64,000 nucleotides of DNA from assembly GCA_963775295.1 (NCBI GenBank), contig CAVZIK010000006.1:868001-932000 (forward strand). Reading direction: 5' to 3'. Shown here piece by piece: positions 1 to 7,524 of this stretch (position 1 is the first letter of the stretch; each line of letters opens with the position of its first letter). The notes under the pieces are model-generated. The model searched no databases, was not told where the DNA came from, and saw only the letters and a list, made by a program, of their open reading frames with translations. Source of the stretch: JAMDEO01 sp963775295 (GTDB lineage Bacteria > Actinomycetota > Thermoleophilia > RBG-16-64-13). Made by a program: the position numbers and the translations under genes.

Positions 1-288
1 GGCCCCCGCGGCCCAATGGACCTGTTCGTGCATATACAGCAGCCCGTTCGCGCTGGTGGCGGTGAACGCCCGCGCGCCCGCGGAGCTGGCCGCGATACAG
101 ACCGCCAGCGCAGAGTGTTCGCTTTCGACCGGGACGTACCTTGCCTGCATCTCGCCGCTCTCGATGAGTTCGGAGAGTTTTTCGGTGAGGGGGGTTTGCG
201 GCGTGATGGGATAGGCCGCGATGACCTGGGCTCCGGCCAGTTTGACCCCGAGTGCAGCTGCTACATTTCCGTTTTCGATTATGTGCAT
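1..288 (-). CDS. porA: 2-oxoacid (pyruvate):ferredoxin oxidoreductase alpha subunit, N-terminal part
   Basis: This is the first 96 codons of a gene that runs off the left edge. The product would be the thiamine-diphosphate enzyme subunit that oxidatively decarboxylates pyruvate or a related 2-oxoacid and passes electrons to ferredoxin in the cytoplasm. Seen: an ATG at 288, then YPITPQTPLTE at residues 27-37 and the VESEHSA segment around residue 55, which are the hallmarks of the alpha-subunit pyrimidine-binding domain. It overlaps the end of porD by 10 bases, so translation is probably coupled. The beta subunit should lie outside the window. Which 2-oxoacid is used cannot be read from this fragment. 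Confidence 0.93.
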   Translation of the reverse strand, partial: MHIIENGNVAAALGVKLAGAQVIAAYPITPQTPLTEKLSELIESGEMQARYVPVESEHSALAVCIAASSAGARAFTATSANGLLYMHEQVHWAAGA

Positions 289-626
289 GGCCTGGGTCCT
301 TCGTCTGAGCATGCCTTGGGCTCGTCGTCGCCCTCGTGACGGACGGCCTCGTCTACCATGGTGATGGCCTTGGTAGGGCATTCTTCCGCGCAGATGCCGC
401 AGCCCTTGCAGTACTCGTAGTCGATCGCAGGTGGAATGCTGCGCGAAATCACGTTGTCGGGACAGTACAGCCAGCAGATGAAGCAGGCCTCGGCTTTGCG
501 TTTGGCCGGCGTACAGAGGTCGGTGTTGATGACCGGGCGTTGCACGCGCCACGACCCCGTCTTACCGCCGTCGCCGGGGCCGGACTCGCTATGTGATGTC
601 TTGTATCGATATTCCCTAGTGCCCAT
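279..626 (-). CDS. porD: 2-oxoacid:ferredoxin oxidoreductase delta subunit (2[4Fe-4S] ferredoxin-like)
   Basis: A 115-aa iron-sulfur subunit that carries electrons from the thiamine centre to ferredoxin. The second cluster motif is textbook (CKGCGICAEECP). The first is unusual: CFICWLYCP is present, but the cysteine that normally sits three residues before it is replaced, and the nearest upstream cysteine lies ten residues before it (DLC...EAC). The ATG shares one base with the porG stop (TAATG), typical of a coupled operon. The N-terminus (RPVINTD) and C-terminus (CPTKAITMVDE) match the PorD family. The acidic 25-residue tail is extra. Confidence 0.9.
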   Translation of the reverse strand: MGTREYRYKTSHSESGPGDGGKTGSWRVQRPVINTDLCTPAKRKAEACFICWLYCPDNVISRSIPPAIDYEYCKGCGICAEECPTKAITMVDEAVRHEGDDEPKACSDEGPRPCT

Positions 627-1177
627 TACGCGTCTTTCACGATGGTCTTCTCATAGGTGAGCTTGGCCGCGAGCGCGTTGGCTTCTGGGTTCTTGGCCTT
701 GAATTCGGCTCGTATCTCCGCTAGGACCAGAGCGAACGGGGCGACGTCACACGCGCGGCAGAGTGCCCCGATGATTCCGGAGTTGACCCTACCCTGGGGC
801 AGCCCCGCCTCCACAGACAGAGCCGTGACGTCGGCCACGGCCAGCCGCATGCCTTCGAAGTCGTAGCCCTCGAGGGCTCTGGGGGTGTTCAGCACGATAA
901 GTCCGCCGTCTTTGAGCCCACCCGTGACGTCCACCTCGGTCAGCAGGAGGTGGTCCAGCACGACCACGACGTCGGGGGTCTCGATGGGGGAAAGGTCGTA
1001 TATCTTGTCCTTGGCTATCTTGAGGGAGGTGAAGATAGGGGCGCCGCGACGCTCGGTGCCAAAAGTCGGAGCCATGACCACCCCCGTGTAGCCGGACTTG
1101 AACGCGGCGGTGGCGAATATCTTCGCCGCTGTGATCGCCCCCTGTCCGCCCCTGCCGTGCCATCGTATTTCGATCAT
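626..1177 (-). CDS. porG: 2-oxoacid:ferredoxin oxidoreductase gamma subunit
   Basis: A 183-aa gamma subunit, first gene of the por operon as seen here (gamma-delta-alpha order, as in many four-subunit POR/VOR enzymes). Seen: MIEIRWHGRGGQGA at the N-terminus, which is the family signature, and the FGTERRGAP segment. The start at 1177 is chosen because it begins exactly at the conserved motif and has an AGGAAG ribosome site six bases upstream; the open frame continues to 1474 but that extension has no homology. The subunit has no cofactor of its own and helps assemble the complex. Confidence 0.93.
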   Translation of the reverse strand: MIEIRWHGRGGQGAITAAKIFATAAFKSGYTGVVMAPTFGTERRGAPIFTSLKIAKDKIYDLSPIETPDVVVVLDHLLLTEVDVTGGLKDGGLIVLNTPRALEGYDFEGMRLAVADVTALSVEAGLPQGRVNSGIIGALCRACDVAPFALVLAEIRAEFKAKNPEANALAAKLTYEKTIVKDA

Positions 1178-1276
1178 GCGGTTCTTCCTACTGTGTCGTA
1201 TCGCGCGTGCGAGGTATTCTACTTCGTCTGCGGCATCTTTGCGGCCAATAAGGACGTGGGAGGTTGGTGAGTCGGC

Positions 1277-2038
1277 ATGTACGTGGAGTTGAAGAAGGAT
1301 GAGACGGTCGCGCTGCTTACCATCAACCGTCCTGAGGCGCTCAACGCTATGAACGCCACAATGCTTGCCGAGCTTGGTGAGGCCATCGCGCAGGTGGAGA
1401 GCGATGACGGGGTCCGGGTGCTGGTCATAACCGGTACCGGCAAGGCTTTCGTGGCTGGCGCGGACATCGCCCACATGCGCTATTTTTCTCCCCAGGAGGC
1501 GATGGAATGGTCATTTCTGGGACAGAGGACGCTCGGTAAACTTCAGAACATGACCAAGCCGGTGATTGCGGCGGTGAATGGCTATGCTCTCGGCGGCGGC
1601 ACCGAACTGGCCGCGGCTTGTGACATCAGGGTGGCCTCGGATAGGGCGGTGTTCGGACAACCGGAAGTCAAGTTGGGCATGATCGCTGGATTTGGCGGCA
1701 CCCAGAGACTGACCAGGCTAATCGGCCCGGGTAGAGCCAAAGAGATGCTCTTCACCGGAGACCACTACGACGCGGAAGCGGCACTTAGGATGGGTCTGGT
1801 CAACGAGGTCGTTCCGGCGGATGAGCTGCTGAGGTACTGCCTAGACATGGCGAAGAGGATCGCCGGCAGAGGTCCTCGGTCGGTCGGCCTCAGCAAGCAG
1901 GCGGTGAACCAGGGCCAGGACCTGGCTCTCGAGGAGGCCCTTGCTCTAGAATCGGCTCTCTATGCCGAGGTGTTTTCTACCGACGAACCCCGCACGGGGT
2001 GCGGCGCATTCTTGGAAAAGAGAGAACCAAGCTTTTAG
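1277..2038 (+). CDS. Enoyl-CoA hydratase / 3-hydroxybutyryl-CoA dehydratase (crotonase family)
   Basis: A 253-aa crotonase that hydrates 2-enoyl-CoA to 3-hydroxyacyl-CoA or does the reverse. Seen: the oxyanion-hole segment AFVAGADI near residue 60, NGYALGGGTE with Glu110, and GQPEVKLG with Glu130. These two glutamates, 20 residues apart, are the catalytic pair of classical enoyl-CoA hydratases, so the enzyme should be active as a hydratase. GGGAGG lies 12 bases before the ATG. The acyl-CoA dehydrogenase follows 60 bases downstream, so the two probably serve beta-oxidation or butyryl/crotonyl-CoA interconversion. Confidence 0.92.
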   Translation: MYVELKKDETVALLTINRPEALNAMNATMLAELGEAIAQVESDDGVRVLVITGTGKAFVAGADIAHMRYFSPQEAMEWSFLGQRTLGKLQNMTKPVIAAVNGYALGGGTELAAACDIRVASDRAVFGQPEVKLGMIAGFGGTQRLTRLIGPGRAKEMLFTGDHYDAEAALRMGLVNEVVPADELLRYCLDMAKRIAGRGPRSVGLSKQAVNQGQDLALEEALALESALYAEVFSTDEPRTGCGAFLEKREPSF

Positions 2039-2098
2039 GTACTGAGTAGGCAGACTCGCAAGAGCGGCAAAGACTGCAACGAGCGAAGGCAGGAGCAA

Positions 2099-3238
2099 GT
2101 GGACTTCAATCTAACAGAAGATCAACGAATGATCAGGGAGATGGTCAGGGACTTCGCCCAGAACGAGATCGCGCCCGTGGCGGCAGAGATCGACAGGTCC
2201 GGGATTTTCCCCGCGGACATCTTCAGGCAGATGGCCGACCTCGGTTTGATGGGGCTACCGATACCCGAGGAATACGGAGGAGCCGGGGCCGACTACACCA
2301 GCTACTGTCTAGCCCTGGAAGAGATCACAAGGGCCTGTGGCTCCACGGGGCTGGGATACGAAGCACACATCTCCCTTGGCTGCATGCCGATCAATCTCTT
2401 TGGAACCGAGGAGCAGAAGCTCCAGTATCTTCCTGAACTCTGTAGCGGTGAGAGCATGGGATCCTTCGGGCTGACAGAGCCTGAGGCCGGCTCCGACGCC
2501 GGCGCTACCAAGACCACCGCGGTTCTTGAGAACGGCGAGTGGGTCATCAACGGGTCGAAGATCTTCATCACCAACGCAAGCTACGCAAAATTCGTGACCA
2601 TCACCGCCCTGACCGACAGGGGCACGGGCACACGTGGCATCAGTGACATAGTCGTCCCTACCAACAGCCCGGGGTTCACCATCCGCGCGGGTTTCGAGAA
2701 GTTGGGTCTCCATGGCTCCAACACCACAGAGTTGTTCTTCGACAACGTGAGGGTGCCGGAGAAGAACTTGGTGGGTGTTCGGGGAGAGGGCTTCAAGCAG
2801 TTCCTGGTAGTTCTCGACGGCGGTCGAATCGCGATTGGCGCGATGGGCGTGGGGATCGCGCAGGCGTGTCTCGACGCCTCTCTCAAGTACGCCAAGGAGC
2901 GTATCCAGTTCGGTCAACCCATTGGCAAGTTTCAGGCGATCCAGTTCAAGCTGGCCGACATGGCCATGAACATAGAGTTGGCCAGGCTGATGTATCTGAA
3001 GGCGGCCTGGCTGAAAGACAACGGTCGGCCCTACTCCCAGGAGGCCAACTACGCCAAGCTCTTCGGTTCCGAGATGTCAACCAAGGCTGCGTTGGAGGCC
3101 ATTCAGATACACGGCGGGTACGGGTATATCAACGAGTTCCCGGTGGAGCGATACCTGCGAGATTCCAAGCTGTTGGAGATCGGAGAGGGCACCTCGGAGG
3201 TGATGAGGCTCGTTATTGCGCGAGGACTCGGTCTGTAA
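2099..3238 (+). CDS. Acyl-CoA dehydrogenase (short-chain/butyryl-CoA type)
   Basis: A 379-aa FAD flavoenzyme of normal family length that introduces the alpha-beta double bond in acyl-CoA. Seen: FGLTEPEAGSD and WVINGSKIFITNA in the middle domain, QFGQPIGKFQAIQ, and the C-terminal QIHGGYGY plus GEGTSE. Glu363 of the last motif is the expected catalytic base, in the short/medium-chain position. It starts with GTG at 2099, behind an AGGAG site. Substrate is inferred, not shown; electrons would normally go to an ETF, which is not in the window. It lies in one transcription unit with the crotonase. Confidence 0.93.
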   Translation: MDFNLTEDQRMIREMVRDFAQNEIAPVAAEIDRSGIFPADIFRQMADLGLMGLPIPEEYGGAGADYTSYCLALEEITRACGSTGLGYEAHISLGCMPINLFGTEEQKLQYLPELCSGESMGSFGLTEPEAGSDAGATKTTAVLENGEWVINGSKIFITNASYAKFVTITALTDRGTGTRGISDIVVPTNSPGFTIRAGFEKLGLHGSNTTELFFDNVRVPEKNLVGVRGEGFKQFLVVLDGGRIAIGAMGVGIAQACLDASLKYAKERIQFGQPIGKFQAIQFKLADMAMNIELARLMYLKAAWLKDNGRPYSQEANYAKLFGSEMSTKAALEAIQIHGGYGYINEFPVERYLRDSKLLEIGEGTSEVMRLVIARGLGL

Positions 3239-3335
3239 GGGACCCCTCTCGTAGCTACCTCCTCGTTAGCCCGCCCGACGGATCGACCCGCGAGGCGCAA
3301 GTGATCGGAGTGTGGCGGCGCGACCAGGCCCTTTG

Positions 3336-3358
3336 TATAATTTCCCCGCAAAGCGGGG
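3336..3358 (+). promoter_or_regulatory. Promoter -10 box and leader hairpin upstream of the NlpC/P60 gene
   Basis: A perfect TATAAT lies at 3336-3341, followed at once by an inverted repeat (CCCCGC, 3-base loop, GCGGGG, 3344-3358). No convincing -35 box sits 17 bases upstream. The hairpin would be at or near the 5' end of a roughly 70-base leader that ends in the CAGGAGG site of the gene at 3416, where it could stabilise the transcript. Confidence 0.5.
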
Positions 3359-3415
3359 CGGCTGGTATATCACCGTCCCGACTCAGGGCGGAACCGTCGC
3401 CGATCAGGAGGCATA

Positions 3416-4450
3416 GTGTCGGGCTTCGGATCGAACGAGCAGACGCGCGTCCTACGCGCCGTTGCAGTGGTCTTGATGGCTACTCTGCTGGTTCTTTCTG
3501 GTCCTAGCCTTGTGCGTGCGTCGACGCCGGCAATCGACAAAGCCAAAACCGATGCGCAAGCTTTGAGCAATCTCATTGACCAACTCAACGTTGAGCTGGG
3601 CGCAGCCACCGAGGCCTACAACTACGCGAACCAACAGTTCAAGGATACTCAGGCCGCCGCGAAGAAGACGTCGACCGAGCTGACGCGGGCGGAGAAGGAC
3701 TTGGCGTCCGCGCAAAACCAGTTCAACCAGCGCCTGGTCGGTGTCTACAAATCCGGTAATCTCGGCATGTTGAGCGTCATCCTAGACGCGAACAGCTTCT
3801 CCGAGTTGGTGACCAGACTCAATCAGCTCGCCCGGATCAGCAAACAGGATTCTGAGCTCGTCAAAGAGATTCAAGGATACGAAGCCCAGACGACGGACCG
3901 GAAGGCCAAGTTGGATTCCGAATTGCAGCAGCAAAAGACCTATCAGGCCCAAACAGCCGCGGCGAAACAAATGGTGCTCGATCAGCTTGCGAAGCAAAGC
4001 AAGGCGCTCAAGGGCAAGGAAGCGCAGATTGCGCAGCTCAAGAAGGCTGAAGCGGCGCGGCAGGCCAAATTGGCGGCGGAAGCGAGGGCAGCCAAAGTCT
4101 TTGCCGCTTCCAGGCCCGGGAAGGTCGTCTCGATGGCCATGCAGTACCTGGGGGTGCCCTACGTGTGGGGCGGGTCCAGTCCCAGGGGGTTCGACTGTTC
4201 GGGCCTGGTCCAATACGTGTACGCCAAAGTGGGGATCTCGCTGCCGCATTCCAGTCGCATGCAGTACGGGTACGGTTCACCGGTGGCTCGAAGCCAACTC
4301 AAGGTGGGGGACTTGGTCTTCTTCTACAATCCCATTCAGCACGTGGGCATCTACATCGGCAATGGGAGGATGATCAACGCGACCGGCAATCAGGTGCAGA
4401 TCAGCGATGTATGGCAGAGCAGCTATCATGGAGCCTGTCGGGTTTTCTAG
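3416..4450 (+). CDS. Secreted NlpC/P60 cell-wall endopeptidase with coiled-coil N-domain
   Basis: A 344-aa peptidoglycan hydrolase of the PcsB/RipA-like layout. A basic N-terminus and hydrophobic segment (to about residue 37) form a signal peptide. Residues 40-230 are Ala/Lys/Gln-rich heptad-like helix (PcsB-type coiled coil), and 235-344 are the NlpC/P60 peptidase. The catalytic dyad is visible: Cys261 in FDCSGL and His309 in PIQHVGIYIG. It starts with GTG five bases after a strong CAGGAGG. It probably cleaves D-Glu-diaminopimelate bonds during division or wall turnover, with the coiled coil as the regulatory arm. Substrate linkage is a family inference. Confidence 0.9.
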   Translation: MSGFGSNEQTRVLRAVAVVLMATLLVLSGPSLVRASTPAIDKAKTDAQALSNLIDQLNVELGAATEAYNYANQQFKDTQAAAKKTSTELTRAEKDLASAQNQFNQRLVGVYKSGNLGMLSVILDANSFSELVTRLNQLARISKQDSELVKEIQGYEAQTTDRKAKLDSELQQQKTYQAQTAAAKQMVLDQLAKQSKALKGKEAQIAQLKKAEAARQAKLAAEARAAKVFAASRPGKVVSMAMQYLGVPYVWGGSSPRGFDCSGLVQYVYAKVGISLPHSSRMQYGYGSPVARSQLKVGDLVFFYNPIQHVGIYIGNGRMINATGNQVQISDVWQSSYHGACRVF

Positions 4451-4518
4451 TGCGGTGTGAAGTCCGTAACGCCCACGGACAATGTCAATGGAGTTTGCAG
4501 ATAGAGTCTTCCTCGCGT

Positions 4519-4548
4519 TTGTTCCCAGGGCGCTTGCGCTAGTATTCT
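4519..4548 (+). promoter_or_regulatory. Predicted promoter of the 32-aa membrane peptide gene
   Basis: TTGTTC at 4519-4524 and TATTCT at 4543-4548 are separated by 18 bases, giving a start of transcription near 4555 and a 30-base leader containing GGGAGAG. Prediction from consensus only. Confidence 0.4.
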
Positions 4549-4584
4549 ACGTGGCGGCGAATTGGACCAGGGAGAGTGTGAGTC

Positions 4585-4683
4585 ATGGGTGACGCGATTC
4601 AGGTGATCGTTCTCTTGGTAGTCATGGCAGCTTTGATATGGCTGTTCGGGCGGCAGGGCAAGAAGGTAAACCAGGGGAAATGA
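4585..4683 (+). CDS. Small single-pass membrane peptide (32 aa)
   Basis: A short frame with its own promoter-like sequence and a GGGAG site about ten bases before the ATG. It encodes one hydrophobic helix (VIVLLVVMAALIWLF) followed by a positively charged tail (GRQGKKVNQGK), predicting N-out/C-in topology. It ends 72 bases before the methyltransferase gene. It resembles the short membrane proteins that accompany larger complexes, but no family is recognised and the partner is unknown. Coding status rests on ribosome site, promoter and clear helix only. Confidence 0.55.
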   Translation: MGDAIQVIVLLVVMAALIWLFGRQGKKVNQGK

Positions 4684-4755
4684 TCGGGCACAAGGACGGC
4701 AGAGCGGTCGAGATCCCGGCCAAGCCCTGAGGCTGGGAGGAGGAGTGGATTCCGT

Positions 4756-5625
4756 ATGAGCTTACTGGAGCTTCTCGATAGTGACAGGAAGACGATCTTC
4801 CTAGACGGCGCCATGGGCACCCAGTTGGGAGAGGCCGGCCTGGAGATGGGGGGGCAGAACAACGTCACCAACCCAGAGGCAGTGCTCGCCGTCCATGAGC
4901 TATACGCCGACTGTGGGACCGATCTGCTCATCACGAACACCCTGACCATGAATCGCGTCAACATTGAGACCCACAAGGTCGGGGTCGACGTCCGCGAAGT
5001 GAATCTGGCCGGTGCCAGGCTGGCGAAGGCTGCGACACGTGACGGTCAGTACGTCCTGGGTGACATCGGTTCCACGGGGAAGATGCTGAAGCCTTATGGG
5101 CCACTTTCTGAAGACGACGCCTACGAAACCTTCAGGGAACAGGCGGACATTCTGGCCGAGGGCGGGGTTGACGGCTTTATCATCGAGACGATGATCGATC
5201 TGCGCGAAGCCGTCTGTGCGCTGCGCGCCGCCAGAGAAGCCTGCGATCTTCCCACGATCGCCTCGATTGCTTTCAACACCGTGGACAACGGCGGGCGCAC
5301 CGTGATGGGCAACACGGCTCGTGACTGTGCGCAAGCACTCGAAGAAGCAGGAGCCACTGCCGTAGGAACCAATTGCGGGAGTCTCGATCCTCTAGAGTTG
5401 GCCCAAGTCGTAGCAATGATGAGAGAAGGGACGAAGCTGCCTATCATCGCTCAGCCCAACGCCGGCAAAGCCAGGCTCGTCGACAAGCGTCTGATCTTCG
5501 ATATGCCGCCGGCCAGCTTCGCCGCGGGTGTGGAAGAATGCGTGCGCGCAGGGGCCCGTCTTGTTGGCGGTTGTTGCGGGACCTCGCCTGCCCACATCAG
5601 AGCTATGGTGAAGTTGCTGAGCTAG
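4756..5625 (+). CDS. Homocysteine S-methyltransferase domain protein (MetH N-terminal module, stand-alone)
   Basis: A 289-aa TIM-barrel zinc methyltransferase. Seen: FLDGAMGTQL near the N-terminus (family start), GTNCGS with Cys207 and GGCCGT with Cys273/Cys274. These three cysteines are the zinc ligands that activate homocysteine thiolate. The protein stops after the first module of methionine synthase: folate, cobalamin and SAM-reactivation domains are absent. It may therefore work with a separate corrinoid protein (as in anaerobic methyltransferase systems) or use S-methylmethionine/SAM. No partner is visible in the window. GGGAGGAGG precedes the start. Confidence 0.85.
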   Translation: MSLLELLDSDRKTIFLDGAMGTQLGEAGLEMGGQNNVTNPEAVLAVHELYADCGTDLLITNTLTMNRVNIETHKVGVDVREVNLAGARLAKAATRDGQYVLGDIGSTGKMLKPYGPLSEDDAYETFREQADILAEGGVDGFIIETMIDLREAVCALRAAREACDLPTIASIAFNTVDNGGRTVMGNTARDCAQALEEAGATAVGTNCGSLDPLELAQVVAMMREGTKLPIIAQPNAGKARLVDKRLIFDMPPASFAAGVEECVRAGARLVGGCCGTSPAHIRAMVKLLS

Positions 5626-5645
5626 AGAAGTCCCCGCTGACGTGC

Positions 5646-5903
5646 TCAGCAGTCTCTGATGTCATCCTCGCCCAGCCCGAGCTGCTGCTGACAGGCTCCA
5701 CGGGACCATTTGTACTTCTCCATTAGCCTCTGGGTGAAGATCTCAAACTTACTGGTCTTGGTCTTCTCCTGGCTCAACGCATCGAAATCCTCATCGCCCA
5801 TCTCGGGGAAACGCTTCCGCAGGTTCGCGCGCGCCTGGGCCTGGCGCTCTTTGGTTACCGGAGCAATGGTGTCCCAGTTTTCGTCCTCTGGTCTCTCTGC
5901 CAT
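5646..5903 (-). CDS. Small charged protein of unknown function (85 aa)
   Basis: Not recognised. The gene is probably real because AAGGAGG sits six bases before the ATG. The product is highly charged and helical, without signal or membrane segment. The N-terminal half is rich in Glu/Arg (ERQAQARANLRKRFPEMGDEDF), and the C-terminal half holds KYKWSRGACQQQLG. It converges on the methyltransferase gene with 20 bases between the stops. Confidence 0.65.
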   Translation of the reverse strand: MAERPEDENWDTIAPVTKERQAQARANLRKRFPEMGDEDFDALSQEKTKTSKFEIFTQRLMEKYKWSRGACQQQLGLGEDDIRDC

Positions 5904-6264
5904 GGTGTCCTCCTTGATCGACGCGGGTCAGGTGACTTGTACCCGGAGCAGCCGGTTTTACACGCCCGTCGAGAGGAATCTGCTATAGATCCGATCGGCC
6001 AAGCGCCCGGTTGGGTTCGAGACCCTGAGCGCCTCGTCGGACCAGGTTCAGGGGATGTGGTGAAGGCAAACGAGGCCGTCACGTCTCCCGCGGGCGACGC
6101 GCGAGACAAGGAAATCAAGGAGGCCACGGTAGAGCTTCTCGGCCGACTGCGCGAGTGTCTGGACGCGGTCGACTCGCCTTTGGCGGAAGGGGGAGAGTAT
6201 CGGGGGCCCGCTCTCCCCTGTAGAATACTTGGCGGGTCTGCCGTCTGGGTTGGTAAGGAAGTTC
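5904..6264 (+). other. Unassigned 360-base stretch with weak ORF and hairpin
   Basis: A frame from a GTG at 6057 or 6060 to 6320 would give an 86-88-aa protein with one amphipathic helix (KEIKEATVELLGRLRECL), but it overlaps the STAS gene by 56 bases and has no ribosome site. It could be a decaying gene. A GGGAGAG/CTCTCCC inverted repeat (6191-6197 and 6211-6217) precedes TAGAAT at 6221-6226, a plausible -10 box for the STAS gene. Confidence 0.3.
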
Positions 6265-6606
6265 ATGGAAATCGTCAGGACAAACCTGTCTGGGATACCC
6301 TTGCTCGAGGTGACCGGTGATATCGATCATCTGAGTGCCCCCGCTCTGGAGACCGCGATCCAACAGGCTCTGGGAATGGATCGGGTCTACCTCCTTCTCG
6401 ATTTGGAGAAGTGTCGTTACGTGGACAGCGGGGGTCTGTCCGTCCTGCTCTTCGCCTGTCGGCAGGTGCGCGACGAAGGCTGGATCGGCGTCATCGCTCC
6501 GAGTTCCAACCTCTTGCGGCTCTTTGAGATCGTAGGTGTGACCAGCGCGCGTGGCTTTCGCATCTTTTCCAGCTCCGAAGAGGCCATGATCGCGCTGAAG
6601 GGTTGA
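6265..6606 (+). CDS. STAS-domain anti-sigma factor antagonist
   Basis: A 113-aa single STAS domain of the SpoIIAA/RsbV type, which frees a sigma factor by binding an anti-sigma kinase when unphosphorylated. Seen: EVTGDIDHLSAPAL, then YVDSGGLSVLL, whose serine is the expected phosphorylation site, and a C-terminal helix (EEAMIALKG). The ATG at 6265 is preferred over the TTG at 6229 because AAGGAA lies four bases upstream. No anti-sigma kinase is next to it. A SpoIIE-type phosphatase at 59.7 kb could in principle dephosphorylate such a protein, but that link is inference. Confidence 0.88.
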   Translation: MEIVRTNLSGIPLLEVTGDIDHLSAPALETAIQQALGMDRVYLLLDLEKCRYVDSGGLSVLLFACRQVRDEGWIGVIAPSSNLLRLFEIVGVTSARGFRIFSSSEEAMIALKG

Positions 6607-6690
6607 CCGAAATGCCTGAAACGTTGTCCAGACCGTCTCATCTTCGAGAATGCAGTCGAACCAAAGTAAGAGCCAGCGCGTCAGTATGAC

Positions 6691-7482
6691 ATGACCATCA
6701 ACATCAATCCCATCCTCGGCAGTCTGGGTCCGTTCGTCATCCACTGGTATGGCATTATCATGGGGTTTGCCGTCGTCGTGGGGGTGTGGATCTTCTCCCG
6801 CCGACTCAAGCGGCGAGGGATCTCTTCGGACCACGCGTTGGGTATCGCCGTCATCGCCGTACCCTGCGGAATCATCGGGGCTAGGCTGTTCTCGGTCGTC
6901 GACAACCTGGGGTTCTACTGGCACCACCCCGGGCAGATCTTCGGACTGCAGATCATAGGCCTGGCTATCTATGGGGTCATCACCGGCGGGATCCTCGGAC
7001 TCATAGTGTATTGCCGGTGGAAGAAGTTGCCGATACTTCGCGTTCTCGATGCGACCGCTCTCGCCTTCCCGACGGCTCAGATCATCGGCCGCTGCGCCAA
7101 CATCATCAACGGTGACACCTGGGGCCCTCCCACGAAGCTTCCATGGGGAATTACCTACGTCAACCCACACGCCCTTCTTCCAGCCAGCCTATTGGGAGTG
7201 CCCACGCATCCCACTCCCATCTATGAACAGATCTGGCTCCTGATCATGATAGGGATACTCCTGCTGATCATCCCGCGCTTCAAGACCGACGGGATGGCCT
7301 TCCTTTCCTACGTCGGGCTGTATTCCCTCGGTCGCTTCTTCATTTCCTACTACCGGGTGAACAACATCATCTTCCTGGGAATGAGAGAGGCACAATTGCT
7401 TGCGCTCGCGGGGATCATCTTGGTCCCTATCGCGGCGTACTTCCTCAGGCGCCGAGCCAAGCGACGCCGTCCGACCGGGTAG
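6691..7482 (+). CDS. lgt: Prolipoprotein diacylglyceryl transferase
   Basis: A 263-aa integral membrane enzyme that moves diacylglycerol from phosphatidylglycerol to the lipobox cysteine of prolipoproteins. Seen: about seven hydrophobic segments, IHWYGIIMGFAVVVG at the N-terminus, the GAR segment (IIGARLF), and the signature GRCANIINGDTWG corresponding to GRxxNFxNxE-type sequences. PTPIYE and the SLGRFF/YYR region near the C-terminus are also family features. The window itself encodes lipoproteins (11.2, 45 and 47 kb) that would be its substrates. The basic C-terminal tail (RRRAKRRRP) faces the cytoplasm. Confidence 0.93.
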   Translation: MTININPILGSLGPFVIHWYGIIMGFAVVVGVWIFSRRLKRRGISSDHALGIAVIAVPCGIIGARLFSVVDNLGFYWHHPGQIFGLQIIGLAIYGVITGGILGLIVYCRWKKLPILRVLDATALAFPTAQIIGRCANIINGDTWGPPTKLPWGITYVNPHALLPASLLGVPTHPTPIYEQIWLLIMIGILLLIIPRFKTDGMAFLSYVGLYSLGRFFISYYRVNNIIFLGMREAQLLALAGIILVPIAAYFLRRRAKRRRPTG

Positions 7483-7524
7483 CCCAGCCGTTCCAGTCAG
7501 GCGCGTGTGGAGTCGGAGACCGGA

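Noticed and set aside
6115..7170. 351-codon minus-strand frame over STAS and lgt
   Set aside because: Very rich in Asp/Gly/Arg, typical of antisense; lgt is certain on the plus strand.
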